The notes under the pieces were generated by a model that was given only the letters and a program-made list of their open reading frames with translations, did no database searches and had not been told where the DNA came from. The position numbers were made by a program, and so were the translations under genes. A DNA stretch of 54,745 bases from Armatimonadota bacterium (GTDB taxonomy: Bacteria > Armatimonadota > UBA10988). Positions 39,874-48,883 of the stretch are shown piece by piece (the first letter of the stretch is position 1; each line of letters begins with the position of its first letter). The stretch covers positions 1-54,745 of the forward strand of contig JACRKZ010000070.1 in NCBI GenBank assembly GCA_016235455.1, in the 5' to 3' direction.

Positions 39874-40630
39874 CACCAAGAAGCTGGTCTGGCTCGGCCT
39901 GGCGGGTTACCTGTGCGGCACAGCCGCCATGGCGGTGGCCTGGACCGTGGCGGCCCGACCGCATGGCCTGTTCCATCTGCCCGCCCTGCTCTCGGTGTTC
40001 CTGGCCGGCGCGGCCTTCACGCTCGTCGGCGCCAGGTCGGCCGACTGGCAGGTGCTGCGGTCCCGACCAGAAGCCGGAGGCGAGACCGAGGCCAAAGCGC
40101 GCCTGATCGCCTTGGCGGCCGTCGCTCGCGCCGAAGGCGCCCGCGGCTTGGAGCGCCAACTGCCCCACGCCACGCAGCCGCTCGAGCGGCAGGGGCTGAA
40201 CCTGCTGGTCGACGGCTGCGGGTCCGCCGAGTTGCAGGCGGCGCTGCAGGCGGCGGCCGACGCCGCCGGCGATGCCGACCACGGCCCGGCCCGGGTCTGG
40301 CGTCTGCTCAGCTCGTCGTTCGTCAATGCGGGCATCGTCGTCACGCTGATCGGCATGGTGCGCACGCTGCTGGGCAACGGGCCGGAAGGGCCGCCGCCCG
40401 AGGCTTTGGCCGGGGCGCTCACCGCGGCCGTCTACGGGATTGTGGTGGGGTTGGGCGTGCTCCATCCCCGCGTGGGCCGTGCCCGCGTGGCTGCTCGGGC
40501 AGCCGCGGCGCAACGGCGAGTCTGGATCGAGGGCCTGGTAGCCATCGCCGGCGGCATCCATCCGCGGCGACTGGCTGACCGCTGGAACATGGATTCCAGC
40601 GAGGCGCCACTATTGAGGCGCGTGGCCTGA
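39860..40630 (+). CDS. Divergent MotA-like stator/ion-channel protein
   Basis: A 256-residue, four-helix protein (about residues 8-30, 36-57, 153-173, 186-207). The cytoplasmic loop keeps the MotA pattern (RLIALAAVARAEGARGLERQ, with the Arg and Glu that contact FliG, then GLNLLVDGCGS). The C-terminal part has WIEGLVAIAGGIHPRRLADR. Helix 3 reads NAGIVVTLIGMVRTL: the conserved proline before it (P173 of E. coli MotA) is absent, while the helix 4 proline (LHPRVG) is kept. No motB follows. It could be a motor stator with motB elsewhere, or another ExbB/TolQ-like motor protein. The start is ATG 39860 (GAAGG upstream). Confidence 0.7.
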   Translation: MMSADTKKLVWLGLAGYLCGTAAMAVAWTVAARPHGLFHLPALLSVFLAGAAFTLVGARSADWQVLRSRPEAGGETEAKARLIALAAVARAEGARGLERQLPHATQPLERQGLNLLVDGCGSAELQAALQAAADAAGDADHGPARVWRLLSSSFVNAGIVVTLIGMVRTLLGNGPEGPPPEALAGALTAAVYGIVVGLGVLHPRVGRARVAARAAAAQRRVWIEGLVAIAGGIHPRRLADRWNMDSSEAPLLRRVA

Positions 40631-40659
40631 GCCGATTAAGGAACTGAGGAGCAATCACC

Positions 40660-41343
40660 ATGGCGCAGGAACCCCAGGGAGCAGCAGAAGCCGCGGCCGC
40701 GCCTGCCGCGGCGCCGGCCAAGAAGAAGTCGCCCTTGCCGATCGTCATCGCCACCGCCCTACTCGTGGGCCCGCTGGCTTTTGGCCTGTTCACCTTCAAG
40801 CAGGGCGCGGCGAGGAAGAAGGAGGCACTCGTCGAGAAGTGGGAGAAGACCGCTCCCAAGGTGCCGGCCAGCTTCGCCTTGGAAACGATCACGGTCAACA
40901 TGGCCGACGGTGACCGCTACTGCCGCTTCACGCCCGTGCTCTACTTCGAGTTCGATGTCGTCGACGCCAAGTTCTTCAAGAGCAAGGCGGCCTCGCTGAC
41001 ACCAGGCAGCGAAGAGAAGAAGAGCGGCGGTGAGGGCCATGGCGAAGGCGGGAAGAAGGCCGAGGCCAAGGACCCGACGGTGCCCAAGACCGAGCCCAGC
41101 AAGGCCGTCACGACCCTCGTCGAGGAGCTCCCGCAGTGCCTGGCCGAGCTGAAGGACTCGGCGATCAACCTCGTCTCCTCGCAGAACTTCGAGGAGCTGA
41201 GCAAGCTCAAAGGTAAGGAGCATCTGAAGAAGGAGTTGGCCGAACGCTTCACGGTGATCGTCGAGCAGGTGCTTGAAGAGGCCAAGCTCGAGACCAAGTT
41301 CGAGGTCAAGAAGGTGCTGTTCTCCGACTTCATCATGCAGTAG
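40660..41343 (+). CDS. fliL: Flagellar basal body protein FliL
   Basis: A 227-residue single-pass protein: short Ala-rich cytoplasmic start, KKK, one membrane helix (LPIVIATALLVGPLAFGLF), then the periplasmic FliL domain (ITVNMADGDRYCRFTPVLYFEF ... LAERFTVIVEQVLEEAKLETKFEVKKVLFSDFIMQ, in pieces). The domain is split by a ~45-residue charged Gly/Lys/Glu insert (EEKKSGGEGHGEGGKK). FliL rings surround the stator units, which supports a stator role for the preceding MotA-like gene. Confidence 0.88.
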   Translation: MAQEPQGAAEAAAAPAAAPAKKKSPLPIVIATALLVGPLAFGLFTFKQGAARKKEALVEKWEKTAPKVPASFALETITVNMADGDRYCRFTPVLYFEFDVVDAKFFKSKAASLTPGSEEKKSGGEGHGEGGKKAEAKDPTVPKTEPSKAVTTLVEELPQCLAELKDSAINLVSSQNFEELSKLKGKEHLKKELAERFTVIVEQVLEEAKLETKFEVKKVLFSDFIMQ

Positions 41344-41375
41344 GATCAAGGTCGAAGGTGCTCTGAGAGTGATTC

Positions 41376-41969
41376 ATGGCAGACGATGACAATCAGCTCC
41401 TGAGCAACGACGACCTCGACGCGCTGTTTGCCGGCGCTAGTGGCGGCGGTGACGAAGAAGAGCACAAGCCGGGCCCGCTGGCGTCGGCCGGTGAGCCCGT
41501 GCTGCTGGGTGGCGGCGGCGCCGACGATGACATCGTCGACGCCATGCAGCTCGATCAGGCCTCCATCGACGCGCTGTTCTCCGGCGGCATGCCCTCGTCT
41601 CCCCCGCCCGCACCCAAGTTGACGCCCCGCGCCACCGCTCCCGAAGTCAAGGCGCCACCTGCCACGGCCGCTCGGGCCGGCGCCGCGGCCCCGGCCGCGC
41701 CCGGCGCGCGACCGGGCAAGGCCACTCAGGTCGGCGACCTCGATCTGCTGGCCGAGGTGGTGCTCGTGCTCAGCGCCGAGATCGGCCGCACCGACATGAG
41801 CATCAGTGATGTGCTCAAGCTCCGGCCAGGCTCCATCGTCGAACTCGACAAGCTGGCCGGCGAACCGGTGGAGCTCTACGTCAACGACTGCTGCATCGCA
41901 CGCGGCGAAGTGGTCGTCGTCGACGACAGTTTCGGCATCCGCGTCACGGAGTTGGGTGACGGCCAATGA
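41376..41969 (+). CDS. fliN: FliN/FliY-like switch protein with two FliM-type CheY-binding tails
   Basis: A 197-residue switch protein. The C-terminal ~80 residues form a SPOA domain (LAEVVLVLSAEIGRTDMSIS ... LKLRPGSIVELDKLAGEPVELYVND). The N-terminus begins with LLSNDDLDALFAGA (residues 7-20), very like the FliM/FliY N-terminal peptide that binds CheY-P ('LSQ.EIDALL.G'). A second copy, LDQASIDALFSGG, follows around residue 57. A long Ala/Pro linker joins these to SPOA. The CheC-like middle domain of FliM or FliY is missing. Confidence 0.88.
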   Translation: MADDDNQLLSNDDLDALFAGASGGGDEEEHKPGPLASAGEPVLLGGGGADDDIVDAMQLDQASIDALFSGGMPSSPPPAPKLTPRATAPEVKAPPATAARAGAAAPAAPGARPGKATQVGDLDLLAEVVLVLSAEIGRTDMSISDVLKLRPGSIVELDKLAGEPVELYVNDCCIARGEVVVVDDSFGIRVTELGDGQ

Positions 41970-42256
41970 GTGACGATCAAGGCTACCAGAACATCGGCGG
42001 CGTCAAAGTGACGCTGCGCGCGCGCCTCGGCTGCAGCCGGCTCAAGGTGCGCGAGGTCGAGGCTCTGCGCCCTGGCGCCGTGGTCACGCTCGACCGCCTG
42101 GCCGGCGAGCCGCTGGAGATGCTCTGCCGCGGCCACGTCATCGCCCGCGGCGAAGTGATGATCCAGGACGAGGCTTTCGCCCTGCGTCTCACCGAGATCG
42201 TGCAGCGCGGCAAGGCCGATGAGTTACGTCAACGTCGCATGCGCGGCAGGAAATGA
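41966..42256 (+). CDS. Second FliN-like SPOA-domain switch protein
   Basis: A 96-residue protein consisting of one SPOA domain (VTLRARLGCSRLKVREVEAL, GAVVTLDRLAGEPLEMLCRG, EAFALRLTEIV) with a basic tail. It overlaps the preceding gene by 4 nt. Two successive SPOA proteins recall FliM-C/FliN heterodimers, so this pair may form the C-ring base with the longer protein taking part of FliM's role (inference). Confidence 0.85.
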   Translation: MSDDQGYQNIGGVKVTLRARLGCSRLKVREVEALRPGAVVTLDRLAGEPLEMLCRGHVIARGEVMIQDEAFALRLTEIVQRGKADELRQRRMRGRK

Positions 42257-42262
42257 CTAATC

Positions 42263-42351
42263 CGAGCCATTTATGGCTCGCCTCAGACCGCGTAGAGTTC
42301 CCCCATTGGCTCAACGGGCTTACGGCCGCTTAGTCCGTACCCGAGTGAGCC
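42263..42351 (+). promoter_or_regulatory. Two hairpins in the fliO leader
   Basis: An 8-bp stem CGAGCCAT/ATGGCTCG with a 2-nt loop (42263-42280) is followed by a long bulged hairpin at 42308-42351: GGCTCA/TGAGCC outer stem, CGGG/CCCG, and TACGG/CCGTA around a 9-nt loop. The second ends 14 nt before the fliO ATG. The 108-nt gap separates motor genes from the export-gate genes. The first stem may be a terminator or attenuator; the second looks like a leader element. No known family is recognised. Confidence 0.45.
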
Positions 42352-42364
42352 GGGGACTCCAACG

Positions 42365-42958
42365 ATGCGCAGAACCTCGTACACCGGACGCCACCTGACC
42401 TGGTGGATCAGCGCCCTGATCCTGGCCGTGGCGCCCGTGGTCGCCCAAAACGGGGGCGCCAAGGCGACCGCACCCGCATCCGCGGCTCCCGCGTCGCCGT
42501 CCGTGCCGGCGGCCGCGGCGACAGCCACGACGCCTGCGCCCGGCGTGGCCGCCAGTGCGCCGGTGCCCTCCTACGCGCCGCCCAGCGTGGGCCACTACGG
42601 CCCCTCTGGCCCGTGGATGATGGTGCGGACCCTGTTCGCGCTGGGCCTGGTCGTCGGACTCATCTACCTCACCGCCTGGGCCGCCAAGGCCAAGGGCGGC
42701 ATCACGGCGGCGCCCAGCGGCTACCGGCTGCGCGTCGTCGAAACCATCGCCCTGGCGCCCAACCGCAGCCTGCATCTGGTGGCGGTCGGCCAGCAGGTGT
42801 TGCTGCTCGGCGCCGGCACCGACGGCATGCGCACGCTGGCCACCTTCAGTGCCGAGGAACTGGGCTACGACCCAGACAGCGCCGTGCCGCCGGCGGAGAG
42901 CTTCATGGCCAAGCTGCAAGCCTACCGTGGCGGCGGCGGCGAGCAGGTGGGGAGGTGA
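42365..42958 (+). CDS. fliO: Flagellar biosynthesis protein FliO
   Basis: A 197-residue protein: N-terminal signal-type helix, ~50-residue Ala/Pro linker, a membrane helix (MVRTLFALGLVVGLIYLTAW), and a small cytoplasmic domain typical of FliO/FliZ (YRLRVVETIALAPNRSLHLV AVGQQVLLLG). FliO helps build the FliP pore. Precedes fliP, as usual. Confidence 0.85.
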   Translation: MRRTSYTGRHLTWWISALILAVAPVVAQNGGAKATAPASAAPASPSVPAAAATATTPAPGVAASAPVPSYAPPSVGHYGPSGPWMMVRTLFALGLVVGLIYLTAWAAKAKGGITAAPSGYRLRVVETIALAPNRSLHLVAVGQQVLLLGAGTDGMRTLATFSAEELGYDPDSAVPPAESFMAKLQAYRGGGGEQVGR

Positions 42959-42963
42959 CCGCC

Positions 42964-43791
42964 ATGCGACGCCTGTGGCCGGTCCTGGGGCTTCTGGCGG
43001 CCTGCGGTGGTGCTTTGGCGCAGACCACGACCACCACAACCGCCGCGCCGGCCGCCGCCGCGGCCGCTGGTGCGGGCAACCCCGCCTCGGGCGGCGGCGC
43101 CGGCGGCGATGTCCTGCCGCTGCCGGGCGTGTCGGTGCAGTTGACCTCCCCGCAGTCACGCGCGGAGAACTACTCGTCGCTGCAGATCATGTTCCTGCTG
43201 ACCATGATCGCCATGGCGCCGACGATGCTGCTGATGCTGACATCGTTCACGCGCATCATCATCGTGCTCGGGTTCCTGCGGCAGGCGCTGGGCACCCACC
43301 AGGTGCCACCCAACCAAGTCGTCCTGGGGCTGGGCTTGTTCATGACCATGTTCATCATGGCGCCGGTCTTCAAGGACGTGCAGAAGACAGCCATCGAGCC
43401 CTACATGGCCAAGCAGATCGACTCCAAGACCTGCATCGACCGCGCGCTGATCCCGCTGCGTGGCTTCATGCTGCGCAACACCCGCCCCAACGATCTGGCG
43501 CTGTTCGTCGAGATGAGCCGCGAGCCGCGGCCGTCCAACGCGGCCGCCTGCCCCAGCTACGTGCTCATTCCCGCCTTCTGCCTGTCCGAGCTCAAGACTG
43601 CCTTCGAGATCGGCTTCCTGATCTACATTCCGTTCCTGGTCATCGATGTGGTGGTGGCCAGTGTGACCATGTCCATGGGCATGATGATGCTGCCGCCAGT
43701 GATCATCTCCATGCCCTTCAAGCTCTTGTTGTTCGTCATGGTTGACGGCTGGCACCTGGTGCTCAGCGGTCTGGCACGCAGCTTCGGCTAG
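42964..43791 (+). CDS. fliP: Flagellar export gate protein FliP
   Basis: Export pore subunit of 275 residues with a signal peptide and an Ala/Thr/Gly-rich stretch (residues 20-50) before the conserved body: LQIMFLLTMIAMAPTMLLML, TSFTRIIIVLGFLRQALGT, PPNQVVLGLGLFMTMFIMAP, and SELKTAFEIGFLIYIPFLVI, plus the MGMMMLPPVIISMPFKLLLF end. Five FliP with four FliQ and one FliR make the pore. Starts 5 nt after fliO. Confidence 0.97.
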   Translation: MRRLWPVLGLLAACGGALAQTTTTTTAAPAAAAAAGAGNPASGGGAGGDVLPLPGVSVQLTSPQSRAENYSSLQIMFLLTMIAMAPTMLLMLTSFTRIIIVLGFLRQALGTHQVPPNQVVLGLGLFMTMFIMAPVFKDVQKTAIEPYMAKQIDSKTCIDRALIPLRGFMLRNTRPNDLALFVEMSREPRPSNAAACPSYVLIPAFCLSELKTAFEIGFLIYIPFLVIDVVVASVTMSMGMMMLPPVIISMPFKLLLFVMVDGWHLVLSGLARSFG

Positions 43792-43801
43792 GAGACACCT
43801 T

Positions 43802-44071
43802 GTGACCGACGCCACCATCATTGAGATCGGGCGCGACACGCTGGGCACCATCATGATGCTCATGACGCCGCCGCTGACCGTCGCCCTGCTCGTGGGCGTG
43901 CTGATCTCCGTCATTCAGGCCGCAACGCAGATCCAGGAAGCAACGCTGTCCATGGTCCCCAAGATCATCGCGGTGTTCATGGCCCTGGCGGCCTTCGGGC
44001 CGTGGATGTCTACGCTTTTCCTGACGTTCGCGCATCGGCTGTTTGGCGGCTTCCCGGACCTGGTCAGGTAG
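43802..44071 (+). CDS. fliQ: Flagellar export gate protein FliQ
   Basis: An 89-residue, two-helix protein with the family pattern PPLTVALLVGVLISVIQAAT, QIQEATLSMVPKIIAVF. The start is GTG 43802, with AGGAGA upstream. Between fliP and fliR in the canonical order. Confidence 0.96.
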   Translation: MTDATIIEIGRDTLGTIMMLMTPPLTVALLVGVLISVIQAATQIQEATLSMVPKIIAVFMALAAFGPWMSTLFLTFAHRLFGGFPDLVR

Positions 44072-44077
44072 TCGGCC

Positions 44078-44863
44078 ATGCCCCCGGACCTGATGCACAT
44101 CACCGCGCAGTTGCTGACGGCCTTCTTGCTGCTGTTCGGCCGGGTCCTGGGTATGTTCGCCGCCTTTCCGATGTTCGGTGAGCGCAATGTGCCTTGGCAG
44201 GCGCGCATCGGCATCGCCTTCTTCATGACACTGCTGCTGCTGCCCACCACCACGGCGCATCAGCCGCTGCCCGCCACCGATCTGGTCATGCTCGGTCTCG
44301 GCTTCATCCGTGAACTGCTGGTCGGCCTGTCCATTGCCTACCTGGCGCGACTGCTGTTCGGCGCGTTCCAGTTCGCGGTGAATGCGCTCGACTTCCAGTC
44401 GGGCCTGAGCTTTGTGCAGGTCGTCAACCCGGGCTCCGACACCAGCCTGAGCGTCATGGGCCAGTTCCTCAACACGCTCATGATGCTCATGTTCCTCGAG
44501 CTCGATGGCCATCACCTGATCATCCGCGCGCTGGGCGCATCGCTGCGCGCGGCACCGTTGGGCTACGCCGCGCCGCCACTGCCCACCGCCGAGCTGGTGG
44601 CGCGCATGTTCAGTTCATTCGTGCAGTTCGGCCTGCAGTTGGTCATGCCGGCGGTCCTGCTGCTCACGCTGGTGGACATTGCCATGGGCATCGTCGGCCG
44701 CGTCGTGCCGCAGCTCAATGTGTTCATGGTGGCGCTACCCATCAAGATCATGGTCATGATCGTCACGCTCAGCCTCACTCTGCCGGTCATGTCCGACATC
44801 ATGACCCGCCTGCTCGGCATCATGGGCGAAGGCCTCAATGCCTACGTGGGGATGATGGGCTAA
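44078..44863 (+). CDS. fliR: Flagellar export gate protein FliR
   Basis: A 261-residue membrane protein of the FliR/SctT family: RVLGMFAAFPMFGERNVPWQ, IGIAFFMTLLLLP, ELLVGLSIAYLARLLFGAFQ, and the later MVALPIKIMVMIVTLSLTLP. Its stop overlaps the first base of flhB (TAATG). Confidence 0.96.
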   Translation: MPPDLMHITAQLLTAFLLLFGRVLGMFAAFPMFGERNVPWQARIGIAFFMTLLLLPTTTAHQPLPATDLVMLGLGFIRELLVGLSIAYLARLLFGAFQFAVNALDFQSGLSFVQVVNPGSDTSLSVMGQFLNTLMMLMFLELDGHHLIIRALGASLRAAPLGYAAPPLPTAELVARMFSSFVQFGLQLVMPAVLLLTLVDIAMGIVGRVVPQLNVFMVALPIKIMVMIVTLSLTLPVMSDIMTRLLGIMGEGLNAYVGMMG

Positions 44864-45918
44864 TGGGCTTCCTGGACAACAAGACCGAGGCCGCAACCCC
44901 CAAACGGCGCGGCGATGCGCGCAAGAAGGGCCAGGTCGCGCGCAGCCGCGATATCGTCTCCGTGGTGGTGCTGATCGCCGGTTTCTGCGCCATCCGCTCC
45001 GCCGGCCCAGCCATCTGGTCGGCGTTCCGTGGCGATCTGCTGTGGTTCCTCGACCAGGCCATGTCCGGCGACCGCATGGACGCCATGACCTCCGCGCCCG
45101 TGCGCATCGGACACACGCTGGCCGTGGCCATGGCGCCGCTGAGCGTGGCGGTCATGCTCGGCGCACTGATCAGCAATGTGGCGCAGACGGGACCGATGCT
45201 GCTCTCGGACCCGCTCAAGATCGACTTCAACAAACTCAACCCGGTCACGGGCCTCAAGCGGGTCTTCTCCCAGCAGTCCATCGCCGAACTGGCCAAATCC
45301 GGCGCCAAGGTCGGCGTCGTCACCTGGGTCGTCTACAAGTGGTTCGTCGTCAAGTACCCCGATGTGCTGGCCACCTCGCAGATGGACATCACGCAGTCGG
45401 CGCAGTTCGCCAGTGCGCTGGTCGTGGCCCTGTTCTGGAAGACGATGAACGTGCTCATCGTCATCGCCCTCATCGACTTCGCCTGGCAGCGGTACTCGTT
45501 CGAGAACTCGCTCAAGATGAGCCGAGACGAGCTCAAGGACGAGATCAAGCAGATGGACGGCAACCCCGAGATCAAGGGCGCCATCCGCCGCCGGCAGCGC
45601 GAGATCGGGCGCAACCGCATGATCGCCGCGGTGCGTGACGCCGACGTGGTCATCACCAACCCCACCCATTACGCCGTGGCCCTCATGTACAAGCCCGAGA
45701 CCATGGATGCGCCCGTGGTTGTCGCGCTGGGCCAGCGCCTCACCGCGCTGCGCATCAAGGAAGAGGCCAAGGAGCACGGCGTACCCATCGTCGAGAACAA
45801 GCCGCTGGCTCGCGCGCTGTTCGCGGCCTGCAACGTGGGCTCGCTGGTGCCGGCCGAGCTGTACGCCGCCGTGGCCCAGGTGCTGGCCTACGTCTACCGC
45901 CTGGCCGGCAAGCGATAG
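44863..45918 (+). CDS. flhB: Flagellar export switch protein FlhB
   Basis: A 351-residue protein. It begins with the cytoplasmic TEAATPKRRGDARKKGQVARS motif, has four membrane helices, and a C-terminal cytoplasmic domain with the autocleavage site NPTH (VVITNPTHYAVALMYKPE) intact. FlhB cleavage with FliK triggers the switch from hook to filament export, so its partner here is the SLT-FliK fusion. Last gene of the flagellar cluster; flhA and flhF are not in the window. Confidence 0.97.
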   Translation: MGFLDNKTEAATPKRRGDARKKGQVARSRDIVSVVVLIAGFCAIRSAGPAIWSAFRGDLLWFLDQAMSGDRMDAMTSAPVRIGHTLAVAMAPLSVAVMLGALISNVAQTGPMLLSDPLKIDFNKLNPVTGLKRVFSQQSIAELAKSGAKVGVVTWVVYKWFVVKYPDVLATSQMDITQSAQFASALVVALFWKTMNVLIVIALIDFAWQRYSFENSLKMSRDELKDEIKQMDGNPEIKGAIRRRQREIGRNRMIAAVRDADVVITNPTHYAVALMYKPETMDAPVVVALGQRLTALRIKEEAKEHGVPIVENKPLARALFAACNVGSLVPAELYAAVAQVLAYVYRLAGKR

Positions 45919-45957
45919 CCAATCCTCGGGTACACTAACGGCGAGAGGTGACCCGCC

Positions 45958-46807
45958 GTGGACGAGATGCAGTTCCCCGACTGGCAGGAGTTGGTCCTGA
46001 CCGTCGCCACCGAGCGCTGCGACGAGGCGCTGGCTCGCTTGGCCATGATCGGCTACGAGCAGGCCTGGATCGACCAGCCGATTGAGCACCTGCGCACCCC
46101 CGACGGCTGGGTGCCCTCCCCGCGCGATCCCGCGCATGTCCTGATCCACCTTTACTGCGATCCCGACGACACCGCCGCGGTCGACACCGTGCGGCAAGCG
46201 TTGGGCGACCTGGTGGCCGCGGTCACCTCGGCCACGTTGGCCACGGAGAACTGGCTCGACCTGTGGCGTCACGGGCGCCAGGTGGTGCAACTGGCCGACG
46301 GCTGGAGCATCTGCCCGCCATGGCTGCTGGACGACGCTCCGGTGCGTGAGCGCGCCGTGGTCATCGATCCCGGTCTGGCCTTCGGCGCGGGGGACCACCC
46401 CACCACGCAAGACTGCGGCCGCCTCATCGTGGCCCTGACCCGCGCCGGTGACCGAGTGCTCGATCTGGGCGCGGGCTCCGGCGTGCTGAGTATCCTCGCG
46501 CTCAAACTGGGCGCCGAGTCGGCCGTGGCGGATCGACCAACTCACGGTACACGAGGCCGATGCCACGCAGACTCCGCTCGATGGCCCGTTTGACCTGATC
46601 ATGGCCAACATCGGGGCTGGGGAGCTGCGCCGAATCGCTTCGTTTTGCACGGGCCTCGCCAAGCCCGGCTCGCGCCTGATTCTCTCGGGCTTGGTGGACT
46701 GGGCCTCGGACGAAGTGACGGCCGGCTATACCGCGCTGGGCTGGACTCTTGTCGAGCGCGTGCAGGGCGCGACGGAGTGGGTGACGGTCGCCTTGTCTCT
46801 GGCTTAG
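45958..46807 (+). pseudogene. prmA: Ribosomal protein L11 methyltransferase with a frameshifting internal deletion
   Basis: The first frame (GTG 45958) gives an N-terminal domain, the PrmA motif DPGLAFGAGDHPTT, and SAM motif I VLDLGAGSGVLSILALKLGA up to about 46530. The continuation lies in another frame from about 46532 (IDQLTVHEADATQTPLDGPF, then LIMANIGAGEL) to the TAG at 46805-46807. Between them the usual ~20 residues (motif II, '.VDIDP.AV..A..N...NG') are missing. The missing length is therefore not a multiple of 3 (2 mod 3, for example 59 or 62 nt). As read, the product stops at 46593 in unrelated sequence. Either a recent inactivating deletion or an assembly error. Confidence 0.85.
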
Positions 46808-46907
46808 AAAGCCGCTCTGGAAGCGGAGTTGCGGCAACCTCGCAGCGATATGTTGCGAAACTGTGGAGCCTAGGCGGGAGGAAGTGGCAAAAGCCCGACA
46901 CAGGCGC

Positions 46908-46937
46908 TTGACATGCCTGTTACAGATTACCTATACT
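46908..46937 (+). promoter_or_regulatory. Sigma-70-type promoter for the sigma factor gene
   Basis: TTGACA at 46908-46913, an 18-nt spacer, and TATACT at 46932-46937: a near-consensus housekeeping promoter, the best in the window. Transcription would start near 46944, about 145 nt before the sigma factor ATG. Confidence 0.8.
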
Positions 46938-46943
46938 CCGCGC

Positions 46944-47035
46944 TGGAAGGTAGGCCCTCTTCCACCGGGCGCGCGGGGCACGGTGGGTGGGGCGTCGGAA
47001 GATGAGGACTGAGGGTGTCCTCGTCGTCGTACGCC
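46944..47035 (+). other. Structured 5' leader of the sigma factor mRNA
   Basis: Predicted transcript begins with a hairpin TGGAAG/CTTCCA (46944-46949/46959-46964). Further on, GGCGT/ACGCC (46991-46995/47031-47035) encloses GATGAGGAC/GTCCTCGTC (47001-47009/47017-47025, one G-U). A 5'-terminal stem can protect mRNA; the second element is close enough to the start to affect translation. Confidence 0.4.
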
Positions 47036-47087
47036 GAAGCACCGGTTGCGACATTCGACCGCTGACGAATGCTTGGGAGAATGCAGC

Positions 47088-47744
47088 ATGGTGGACACCA
47101 GCGTCGCTGTCTGGTCAGTACCCACCGCGCGTCCGCACGATCTGGACGATCTAGCGCTTGTCCGTCGTGCCCAAGGAGGCGACCGTGAGGGCGAGAGGGC
47201 TCTGCTGGACCGCTACCGCGGCCTGGTCAGAAGCACTGTCCAGCGGTATTTCCTCGTGGGCGCGGAGCGCGATGATCTGCTCCAAGTGGGGATGATTGGG
47301 CTCTGGCAGGCCATCAACGACTTTCGCGAGGATCGCAACAACAGCTTCAAGAGCTTCGCGCACATCTGCATCAAACGGCAGATCATCACGGCGGTCAAGG
47401 CCGCCACGCGCCAGAAGCAGTTGCCGCTGAACACCTCGCTCTCACTCGACACGCCGCTCAATTGGGAGTCGCCCGAACACACGCTCTCCGATGTCATACC
47501 ATGCGATTCCTCGGCCGATCCCGCCGACCAGATCATCTTCGACGAGACCCGCCGCCTCCTCGAATACCGGTTGCACACCTCGCTCTCGTCGTTTGAGCGC
47601 AGTGTGCTGCTGGCCTACAAGGAAGGTCGCTCGTACCGCCAGATGGCTGACGAACTGCGCTGCAGCGTCAAGTCGATCGACAATGCGCTGTCGCGCGTCA
47701 AGCGCAAGCTGGCTGAGAAGACAGCGGAGATTTGGCACGCCTGA
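47088..47744 (+). CDS. sigH: Sigma-70 family sigma factor, SigH (sigma-30) type
   Basis: A 218-residue sigma factor. Region 2: YRGLVRSTVQRYFLVGAERDDLLQVGMIGLWQAINDFR, read in parts, with CIKRQIITAVKAATRQKQLP, the strongly conserved SigH segment. Region 4: SFERSVLLAYKEGRSYRQMA then DELRCSVKSIDNALSRVKRK with the helix-turn-helix. In Bacillus SigH directs stationary-phase and competence genes; here the regulon is unknown. ATG 47088 has GGGAGA 7 nt upstream. It has its own promoter and terminator, so it is an independent transcription unit between the flagellar and chemotaxis clusters. Confidence 0.92.
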   Translation: MVDTSVAVWSVPTARPHDLDDLALVRRAQGGDREGERALLDRYRGLVRSTVQRYFLVGAERDDLLQVGMIGLWQAINDFREDRNNSFKSFAHICIKRQIITAVKAATRQKQLPLNTSLSLDTPLNWESPEHTLSDVIPCDSSADPADQIIFDETRRLLEYRLHTSLSSFERSVLLAYKEGRSYRQMADELRCSVKSIDNALSRVKRKLAEKTAEIWHA

Positions 47745-47768
47745 GCCGGTGTGACACGCCATTCTAGC

Positions 47769-47806
47769 AGGCCGTCGGTGCGATGCACCGGCGGCCTTTG
47801 TGTTTG
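47769..47806 (+). terminator. Intrinsic terminator of sigH
   Basis: Stem GGCCGTCGGTGC/GCACCGGCGGCC (47770-47781/47785-47796, one G-U pair; an outer A-U pair extends it) with a 3-nt loop, followed by TTTGTGTTT. Canonical intrinsic terminator on the plus strand; it also separates the convergent cheB. Confidence 0.85.
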
Positions 47807-47818
47807 GGCGGAGGCAGC

Positions 47819-48883
<1,065 letters not shown>

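Noticed and set aside
44860..46662. A 600-residue open frame on the minus strand
   Set aside because: Antisense to flhB and prmA, both supported by family motifs.
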